DNA from: DTKY01 sp037440765
Lineage (GTDB): Bacteria; Acidobacteriota; Terriglobia; Bryobacterales; Bryobacteraceae
Length of the DNA: 11,820 bases
Reading direction: 5' to 3'
NCBI GenBank assembly: GCA_037440765.1
Contig: JBBITL010000112.1
Span: 1-11,820, forward strand
The notes under the pieces are model-generated. The model made no database searches and was not told the DNA's origin. It saw only the letters and a program-made list of their open reading frames with translations. The position numbers were made by a program, and so were the translations under genes. Positions 6,645-11,820 of the stretch are shown piece after piece. The first letter of the stretch is position 1; every line of letters begins with the position of its first letter.

Positions 6645-7834
6645 CCGATCACCCACGCGCCGATTCCGCGGACGCTGCGCCACGCGTCGCCCGCCAGTTG
6701 CAGGCAGACCGCCGGCGTCACAAGCGCCAGCGGCGCGAGGTCGCTCCTCCTGCGGCGCGCCACGGCGCGCCAGGCCAGCAGGAGGAACAAGGGAGAAAGC
6801 AGCCTCGCGTGCCCATAGACATGCACCCACACGTCCAGCGACCCGAAGGCGGCCATCAGCGCGCCCAAGCCGCCGCACAGGAAGACGCCCGTCTCAACCG
6901 CTCCCTTCAGGGGCGGCAGCCCGAAGCGGAAAGCCAGGGCAACACACAGCAGGGACCCGGCGATGGCGGCCAGGTTCGTGGCAGCGGCCAGGGTGGCGAC
7001 CGCCGTCACGCGGGGAGATGAGAGCAGGCCGGCGGACGCCTCCAGCAGGCCGCGCAAGGGGCTCGCCACAAACCATCCGGCGTGGTAGGCGGGGTACTTG
7101 GTCCAGACATACAGGGTCCAGGCCACGAACGGCAGCGCAGCGGCAGCGGAGAGCGCGGCCCTGGCATAGAGCCTGCGCGAAACGAGGCAAAGGCAGTGCG
7201 CGGCGAGCAGCGCCAGTCCGGTCTCGCGCACCAGAGGCGCCAGGGCGAGGATCAGCCACAGCCCGCGCCCGTGGTCCCGCGTCCAGGCCAGCGCGAATCC
7301 CGCCCAGAGCGCCGCCAGCGCCACATCCACCGTCATGCGGTCCACGGAGACGGCGGTCGCGGGGATCACCAGAAAGAGCAAGCCCCAGGCGGCCGGCCGG
7401 CCGTGGCATTCCGCCAGGCTGGCCAGCCAGAAAGCGCCGAGGAATACGAACAGGAGGATCACCGCGAAGTAGGCCGCGTGGAGCAAGCGGGGTTGGCCCC
7501 CTGCGAGCAGGTAAGCCAGGCCTGGAACGAGGATCCGCGTGTAGCGCATCCTGGGCGCGTCGATGTGATCCGCCAGGCCGCTCCGCCCCAACGGGTCATG
7601 GGCGATGTAGTGATAAAACTGGCCGTCGTAACCGAAACTGCCGGGGAGAGTGAATATCTTCTCTCCCGACGGAAGTCGCGGCACATTCTGATTCGCGCCG
7701 GTGCAGAACAGACCGGTCCAGTTGCCGCCGTAGTTGTAGCGGACCGTCGAGACCTGCCACAGGAAGGCCAGGGCCACGGCCGCCAGGCCGGCTGCCAGCG
7801 GCCGGAACGGCTGAATACGGCTCGGAAATGGCAT
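6641..7834 (-). CDS. Polytopic membrane protein, GT-C-like, paralog 1 of a tandem pair
   Basis: This is an integral membrane protein of 397 residues, clearly homologous to its downstream neighbour. The shared blocks run in the same order: first helix (about 11-29), NYGGNWT (34-40), LFCTG (42-46), FGYDGQFYHYIAHDP (67-81), RYTRILVPGLAYLLAGGQ (97-114), VSVDRMTVDVALAALWAGF (162-180), and VRETGLALLAAH (202-213), among about nine or ten hydrophobic segments. Similarity to the neighbour is strongest in the first 115 residues and fades in the C-terminal half, where each copy has its own helices. The candidate catalytic or substrate-binding residue is Asp70 in the first loop, as in GT-C enzymes. That assignment is by topology only. 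The gene starts 13 nt after the OPT transporter stop with a weak GTGGA site, and its TGA overlaps the next ATG. Alternatively it may be a lipid- or peptide-modifying membrane enzyme of unrecognised type. Confidence 0.8.
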   Translation of the reverse strand: MPFPSRIQPFRPLAAGLAAVALAFLWQVSTVRYNYGGNWTGLFCTGANQNVPRLPSGEKIFTLPGSFGYDGQFYHYIAHDPLGRSGLADHIDAPRMRYTRILVPGLAYLLAGGQPRLLHAAYFAVILLFVFLGAFWLASLAECHGRPAAWGLLFLVIPATAVSVDRMTVDVALAALWAGFALAWTRDHGRGLWLILALAPLVRETGLALLAAHCLCLVSRRLYARAALSAAAALPFVAWTLYVWTKYPAYHAGWFVASPLRGLLEASAGLLSSPRVTAVATLAAATNLAAIAGSLLCVALAFRFGLPPLKGAVETGVFLCGGLGALMAAFGSLDVWVHVYGHARLLSPLFLLLAWRAVARRRRSDLAPLALVTPAVCLQLAGDAWRSVRGIGAWVIG

Positions 7835-7847
7835 CGTCCACTGTACG

Positions 7848-9872
7848 CTACATGATGGCGGTGGGCGGGGCCGGCTCGTCGGGATGTCCAGCGTTGGCCA
7901 GCGGCACCCGCACCATCAGGTAGCCGAGCCCCAGGAGCACCGCGAAGCCGGCGTAAATCGACGGCGACTGGAAGATGACCGGCAAAGGCCACTCGAAGAA
8001 GCGGAAGGTGGCGACCAGCAACCCGGCCAGCGCCTCGCCCGCGATCAGGCCGGCGGCGGTGAGCACGCCCGCGTTCTCGATCCGAGCCCTCTGCGCTTCG
8101 TTGAACGCGCCCTTGTCGCGGGAGCGCTCCGTAATCCAGCGAATGACGCCGCCGATGAAGATGGCGAAGGTCGTCTCGAGCGGCAGATACATACCCACCG
8201 CGAACAGCATCGGGCTGCGGACCTGCATCATGATCAGGGCGAAACCCATGAAGATGCCGACCACCACCAGCGGCCAGGCCATGCTTCCGCCGACGATCCC
8301 CTGGGCGAGCGACGCCATCAGGCCGGCCTGCGGCGCCGACAGTTGACGGTCTCCGAAACCGATTCCGCCGGCATTGATGTTGCCCTGGTGCAGTACGAGC
8401 AGCGGGAAATACAGCAGGGCGCTGGCCACCAGGACCCCCATCAAATCGCCGATCTGCATGCTGCGGGGCGTGCCACCGAGAATGTGCCCCACCTTGAGGT
8501 CCTGCATCATCCCGCCGGCCACGGCGGATGAGACGCAGACCACGGCGGCCACTCCCAGCACCGCCGCAACGCCGCTCAGTCCTGACACCCCGATGGTCAC
8601 CATCAACAGCGCCGCCACAATCAGCGTGGACAGCGTCAGCCCGGAAACCGGGTTATTGGAGGAGCCGATCATGCCCACCAGGTTTCCGCTGACCGCCGCG
8701 AAGAAGAAGCCCAGCACGATCATGACAATGGCGGCGGTCATGCCGCCGGCGAGCGTGCCGGAGAAGTAGGCATAAAGCGCGATCATGCACGCCAGCGTCG
8801 TGAGCACGCCAAAAAATACCGTCTTGGCGCCGAGATCGCGATCCGCCCTGACGGTCGATTGCGTCTGCGCGCCTGCCTTCTTCATGTCTGATACGGCCCG
8901 CTTCATGCCGGTTGCCAGGCTCTTGCGCATCCGGAACAGGGTGAAGCCGGCGCCCACCAGCATGCCGCCCACGGCGATCGGCCGGACGATGAACCGCCAG
9001 ACCGACGAGGCCAGGCCGGACCAGGATTCCTGGGCTGCGCCGGCCGGAAGCGTCTGCTGTAGCTGGGGCCCCAGGAAGTAGATGAACAGCGGCACCAGCA
9101 GGCCCCAGGCCACCACGCCGCCCGAGAAGTTGAGAGCCGCCAGCCGCGGACCGATGATGTAGCCGACGCCAAGATAGGCCGGACTGATGGCCGGGACCGA
9201 GGCCATGGTCACCCCGCCGACGCCCACCCCGGTGGCCTCGGTGGTGCTGCCCAGGCGCACCACGCTGCGGCCCATCTCGCCGATGCGCACGAAAAACTCC
9301 TTGCTGGTGGCGAACAACTGCACAACCCCCAGCAGGTAGACACCGGCGCCCACGCCCATGTTCGAGAACAGGATCTTGGCCGCCTGATTGCCGCGCTGCC
9401 CGGCCTTGTGGATCTCGGAGGCCGCCACCGATTCCGGGAAGGGCAGATCGCGGTCTTCCACCATGAGGCGCCTGAGCAGCGTGACGAACAGGATGCCGAG
9501 CACGCCGCCCACCAGCATCAGCACGACGGACTTCCAGTATGCGTGTTCGAAGCCGAACGAAGGCCAGGCCCCGGCGATCACGAAGGCGGGGATGGTGAAG
9601 ATGGCCCCGGCAGCCACCGACTCGCCGATGGAGCCCACCGTGCGGGCCATGTTCTCTTCGAGGATCGACCCGCGAAGCAGCCGCAGAACAGCCATGCTGA
9701 TGACCGCCGCCGGATATGTGGCGGCGATGGTCATGCCGGCGCGCAATCCAAGGTAGGCGTTGGCCGCGCCCAAGAGCACGGTCAGGATCAGGCCGAGCAG
9801 GATGGCGCGCATCGTGAACTCCGACATGCGCATGCTGTCAGGCACGTAAGGGGTGTGTTTCTGTTGGGACAT
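7848..9872 (-). CDS. OPT-family (oligopeptide transporter superfamily) membrane transporter
   Basis: This is a proton-coupled secondary transporter of the OPT superfamily. Family members move oligopeptides or metal chelates, and the bacterial branch is mostly uncharacterised. The 674 residues form some 14-16 hydrophobic helices. Recognisable blocks are LGLRAGMTIAATYPAAVISM (41-60), the polar RDLPFPESVAASEIHKAG stretch (141-158), a soluble charged loop about 324-350 (RMRKSLATGMKRAVSDMKK onward), SGNLVGMIGSSNNPVSGLTL (405-424 region, containing the family's conserved NPVSG), DLKVGHILGGTPRSMQIGDL, and FAVGMYLPLETTFAIFIGG near the C-terminus. The start at 9872 is preceded by AGGAG at 7 nt, a good ribosome-binding site. 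It heads an operon with two GT-C-like membrane proteins, which suggests a joint envelope-related role. The substrate cannot be read from sequence; a peptide or metal-chelate is the default expectation. Confidence 0.93.
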   Translation of the reverse strand: MSQQKHTPYVPDSMRMSEFTMRAILLGLILTVLLGAANAYLGLRAGMTIAATYPAAVISMAVLRLLRGSILEENMARTVGSIGESVAAGAIFTIPAFVIAGAWPSFGFEHAYWKSVVLMLVGGVLGILFVTLLRRLMVEDRDLPFPESVAASEIHKAGQRGNQAAKILFSNMGVGAGVYLLGVVQLFATSKEFFVRIGEMGRSVVRLGSTTEATGVGVGGVTMASVPAISPAYLGVGYIIGPRLAALNFSGGVVAWGLLVPLFIYFLGPQLQQTLPAGAAQESWSGLASSVWRFIVRPIAVGGMLVGAGFTLFRMRKSLATGMKRAVSDMKKAGAQTQSTVRADRDLGAKTVFFGVLTTLACMIALYAYFSGTLAGGMTAAIVMIVLGFFFAAVSGNLVGMIGSSNNPVSGLTLSTLIVAALLMVTIGVSGLSGVAAVLGVAAVVCVSSAVAGGMMQDLKVGHILGGTPRSMQIGDLMGVLVASALLYFPLLVLHQGNINAGGIGFGDRQLSAPQAGLMASLAQGIVGGSMAWPLVVVGIFMGFALIMMQVRSPMLFAVGMYLPLETTFAIFIGGVIRWITERSRDKGAFNEAQRARIENAGVLTAAGLIAGEALAGLLVATFRFFEWPLPVIFQSPSIYAGFAVLLGLGYLMVRVPLANAGHPDEPAPPTAIM

Positions 9873-9879
9873 GGGTTGG

Positions 9880-9884
9880 CTCCT
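9880..9884 (-). promoter_or_regulatory. Strong Shine-Dalgarno of the OPT transporter gene
   Basis: Minus-strand AGGAG lies 7 nt upstream of ATG 9872. It is one of the few textbook ribosome-binding sites in this window and fixes the transporter start. Most other starts here rely on weak sites or on translational coupling. Confidence 0.7.
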
Positions 9885-9893
9885 GCAACGGAC

Positions 9894-9952
9894 ATGATAT
9901 CAGGCGGACCGCCCCGCGGACGGCGGGGAATCTTGCGAGCCGGAGCGCGGAC
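9894..9952. promoter_or_regulatory. Divergent control region between OPT operon and secreted regulatory-like protein
   Basis: The 95 bp between the two divergent genes holds a minus-strand TATCAT (9894-9899), a possible -10 for the OPT operon. A GC-rich 6-bp hairpin pairs CCCCGC (9912-9917) with GCGGGG (9923-9928) around a 5-nt loop. GCGGAC occurs three times in the same orientation (9904-9909, 9916-9921, 9947-9952). These could be operator half-sites for a shared regulator, but in DNA this rich in GC such words recur by chance. No clear -35 box is visible on either strand. Confidence 0.25.
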
Positions 9953-9967
9953 CTGCAAGAATCAGGC

Positions 9968-11446
9968 GTGCCCTCGAAGATCCTCGCAACCGCGTTTCTG
10001 CTGGCCGGCGCGGCGGCCCACTCAGCCGTCATCGAGGGTTACGTGGTGGAGAAACTCACCGGACGCCCGCTGGCCCGCGCCAGGGTGTCCCTGCTGCCGT
10101 TGCCGCCCGGCAGCCACAGCGCCCGCGTTCTCACGGACTCGGCCGGGCGCTTCTCGATCCCGTTGGCCGGCACGGGCGCCTTTGTCCTCACCGCCGAGAG
10201 GCGCGGCTATGCGGCGGCCAGATTCGGGCAGAAGCGATGGAACGGACCCGGGACTCCCATCGTGGTGGAGCAGGACGGCCGGTTCACCGCCGAGCTCCGG
10301 CTCAGCAGGCTCGGCGCGGTGAGCGGAACGGTCGTGGACGAAAACGAGGTCGGCATTCCCGCCGTTCAGGTGTCGGCCTACAGAGACGGCAGGCCCTTGC
10401 GGCTGGCCGGCCAGGCGGCGAGCGACGACCGCGGCGCCTTCCGCATCGCAGGACTGGAGCCGGGCGCATACCGGATACGCACGGGCGCCAAGCAGCTTGA
10501 GGACCAGACTGGCCTGTTGCCGGCCTACTTCGGCGACTCTACCGGCGCCGAAGGTTCGATCCCGGTGATCGTGCGCCTGGATGACGAAACGGGCGGCCTG
10601 GTGATCAGGCCCGCTCAGGGAAGACTGCTCCGGCTGAGCGGGCGCGTTAACGTTCCGGGAGCTCAGACCGTCACCCTTTACGCCGACATGGGCCGGTCGC
10701 TGGCGGCCGTGGACGCATCCGGTCACTTTTCATTCGAGGAGCTGACACCGGGCAGAGTGGAACTGATCGCCGAATCCGCCCCGCCGGGCAGGAGCCAGGC
10801 CGGATACGCGAGCCTGTGGGTGAGCGAGGACCAGGACACTATAGTGCTCGATGCGGCGCCCGCGCCCGTGGTGCAATTTCGGTGTCAGGATGCGGGGGGC
10901 AAGCCCTTCACCTCCCGCGACGTTTCGCTCGCGATGCTGCGCACCTCGCCGGCCGAGGATCCGCGCAGCGAGCGGGCCGAGTGCGGCGGTTCGGTGACAG
11001 TGGGCGTGGGGACCTGGCAGATGTCGGTCACCACGCCGGCCAGCCACACAGTCTCCGAGTTTCTCATCCAGCGCCGGCCATCGGCGTCAAACAGCGTGGC
11101 GCTGCTGCCGGGCCAGACCGCGGAGATCGTTCTCACGCTCTCCTCCAGGGGAGCGGCATTCAAAGGCAGGCTGCTGGGCCCGGGCGGGCTGCCCGCCATG
11201 GGAGCAATGGTCTTCCTGAACCCCCTGGATCAGGGCGCCGCCAGACTCCTGTTCGGAAAGGGCGTGGCCAGGACCGGCGCCAACGGGGAGTTCGCATTCG
11301 AAGGACTCCCGCCCGGCCGCTACAGAGTGGCCGGCTCTTTCGAGGCCCAGACGGCGGAGGAAATCGACTGGAGCAGCGCCTCGCTGGCGACCGTCGAGCT
11401 TGACCAGGGCGAGAGCTTCACCGCGGACTTGCGGCTGGCGGGGTGA
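9968..11446 (+). CDS. Secreted protein with repeated carboxypeptidase regulatory-like domains
   Basis: This is an exported protein of 492 residues with no recognisable catalytic domain. A signal peptide (residues 1-20, core ILATAFLLAGAAA, likely cleavage near AHSA) precedes beta-sandwich modules of the CarboxypepD_reg/transthyretin-like type, each ending in the typical G-x-F plus L-x-PG-x-Y/V pattern. Module 1 is about 22-83 (DSAGRFSI at 57-64), module 2 about 117-172 (DDRGAFRIAGLEPGAYRI), a weaker module about 223-270 (SGHFSFEELTPG), and the last 397-456 (GANGEFAFEGLPPGRYRV). A less clear beta-rich stretch with two cysteines (about 316 and 339) lies between. Such modules are abundant in Acidobacteriota and are thought to bind carbohydrate or protein, or serve as stalks. 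Here there is no TonB-dependent barrel attached. The GTG start at 9968 gives the intact signal peptide; its Shine-Dalgarno is poor. Confidence 0.85.
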   Translation: MPSKILATAFLLAGAAAHSAVIEGYVVEKLTGRPLARARVSLLPLPPGSHSARVLTDSAGRFSIPLAGTGAFVLTAERRGYAAARFGQKRWNGPGTPIVVEQDGRFTAELRLSRLGAVSGTVVDENEVGIPAVQVSAYRDGRPLRLAGQAASDDRGAFRIAGLEPGAYRIRTGAKQLEDQTGLLPAYFGDSTGAEGSIPVIVRLDDETGGLVIRPAQGRLLRLSGRVNVPGAQTVTLYADMGRSLAAVDASGHFSFEELTPGRVELIAESAPPGRSQAGYASLWVSEDQDTIVLDAAPAPVVQFRCQDAGGKPFTSRDVSLAMLRTSPAEDPRSERAECGGSVTVGVGTWQMSVTTPASHTVSEFLIQRRPSASNSVALLPGQTAEIVLTLSSRGAAFKGRLLGPGGLPAMGAMVFLNPLDQGAARLLFGKGVARTGANGEFAFEGLPPGRYRVAGSFEAQTAEEIDWSSASLATVELDQGESFTADLRLAG

Positions 11447-11820
11447 TCAGCGCCACGACACCAGCTTCATTTCGGTCATCTCCTCGACGGCGTACCTGGG
11501 GCCCTCGCGGCCCATACCGCTGAGCTTGACGCCGCCGTAAGGCATCTGATCCACGCGAAAGGCGGGGACCTCGTTAATCAGGAAGCCGCCCACGTGCACG
11601 CGGCGCGCCGCCCAGAAGGCTTTCTGGATATCGCGCGTGTAGATGCCCGCCTGCAAGCCGTACTCGGAGGCGTTAACCATCTCGACAGCCTGCTCCAGAC
11701 TGGAAGAGGGACTCACGGCGACCACCGGCCCGAACGCCTCCTGGCAGCAGATCCGCGTTCCGGGCGGCGCCTGGCTCAGCACGGCCGGTTCGATGGTGGC
11801 GCGACGCCGCGAGCCGCCGC
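11447..11820 (-). CDS. Aldehyde dehydrogenase (NAD(P)-dependent), C-terminal part, cut by window edge
   Basis: Members of the ALDH superfamily oxidise aldehydes to carboxylates with NAD(P)+. Only the last 124 codons are present; the frame stays open to the right edge, so GTG 11782 is not the start. Seen in order are the strand leading into ATIEPAVLSQAPPGTRIC, the conserved QEAFGPVVAV with the cofactor-site Glu, the SEYGLQAGIYTRD block, VGGFLINEVPAFRVD, and the C-terminal MPYGGVKLSGMGREGPRYA followed by VEEMTEMKLV. The tail form (YGGVKxSGxGREGxxYAxEEMTE) resembles the lactaldehyde / phosphonoacetaldehyde / non-phosphorylating GAPDH-like branch, but substrate cannot be fixed without the N-terminal part. 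The catalytic Cys lies outside the window. Its TGA stop abuts the stop of the convergent secreted-protein gene with no spacer. Confidence 0.93.
   Translation of the reverse strand, partial: GGSRRRATIEPAVLSQAPPGTRICCQEAFGPVVAVSPSSSLEQAVEMVNASEYGLQAGIYTRDIQKAFWAARRVHVGGFLINEVPAFRVDQMPYGGVKLSGMGREGPRYAVEEMTEMKLVSWR

Noticed and set aside
5799..6818. Plus-strand open frame of 339 codons opposite the membrane paralogs
   Set aside because: It is an antisense shadow with Arg, Gln, Gly and His excess, opposite a clear polytopic membrane protein.
6645..6878. In-frame upstream extension of the second membrane paralog
   Set aside because: The extra 78 residues are Arg/Ala/Gly-rich, overlap the upstream paralog and have no counterpart in it. 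The ATG at 6644 aligns with the paralog N-terminus and forms an ATGA coupling.
11447..11782. A complete 111-residue protein starting at GTG 11782
   Set aside because: The reading frame continues upstream in conserved aldehyde dehydrogenase sequence (GGSRRRATIEPA) to the window edge, so this is an internal codon.
1..11820. CRISPR array, tRNA or rRNA genes, insertion sequence, phage or toxin-antitoxin genes
   Set aside because: I looked for repeated spacers, cloverleaf-like segments, transposase motifs and terminal inverted repeats and saw none. The window is filled with ordinary coding sequence, and the longest gene-free stretch is about 110 bp.

Overview
The window is GC-rich, tightly packed bacterial DNA. 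Its gene content points to Acidobacteriota, most likely a Bryobacterales/Solibacter-type relative. The pointers are a secreted carboxypeptidase-regulatory-like protein, a secreted type-B carboxylesterase, an OPT-family transporter and large multi-spanning membrane proteins of GT-C type. This taxonomic call is inference from gene content; no rRNA or other strong phylogenetic marker was compared. I see eleven genes, two of them cut by the window edges, and no RNA genes, insertion sequences, CRISPR arrays or phage genes.

Layout. (1) 1-388 (-): start of a secreted carboxylesterase type B, cut by the left edge. (2) 500-1618 (+): membrane-anchored family 2 glycosyltransferase, divergent from the esterase across about 110 bp. 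(3) 1596-3546 (-): tsaD followed by an Mrp/ApbC-type Fe-S carrier ATPase, about 10 nt apart. The ATPase tail overlaps the glycosyltransferase tail. (4) 3545-5507 (+): queA followed 4 nt later by a MscS-type channel. The tsaD and queA start codons overlap head to head inside one CATG. (5) 5475-9872 (-): an operon of an OPT-family transporter and two tandem paralogous polytopic membrane proteins, the last two coupled through ATGA. Its tail overlaps the MscS tail. (6) 9968-11446 (+): secreted protein with repeated carboxypeptidase regulatory-like (beta-sandwich) domains. (7) 11447-11820 (-): C-terminal part of an aldehyde dehydrogenase, whose stop codon abuts the previous gene's stop in a TGATCA palindrome.

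How the genes fit together. TsaD (t6A at tRNA position 37) and QueA (queuosine at position 34) are both tRNA anticodon-loop modification enzymes sharing one divergent control point. The Mrp-type ATPase could supply Fe-S clusters to enzymes such as those of the queuosine pathway, but that link is inference. The OPT transporter and the two membrane paralogs appear co-transcribed. The paralogs share an N-terminal block with a strictly shared GYDGQFYHY motif just after the first membrane helix, as expected of a GT-C-like enzyme with its active site in the first periplasmic loop, but I cannot assign their reaction. This pair is the least-described part of the window.

The most striking structural trait is the near absence of spacer DNA. 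There are overlapping start codons at the one tight divergent junction, and zero or negative spacing at all three convergent junctions (23 bp overlap, 33 bp overlap, 0 bp). No recognisable intrinsic terminator is present at any of them.
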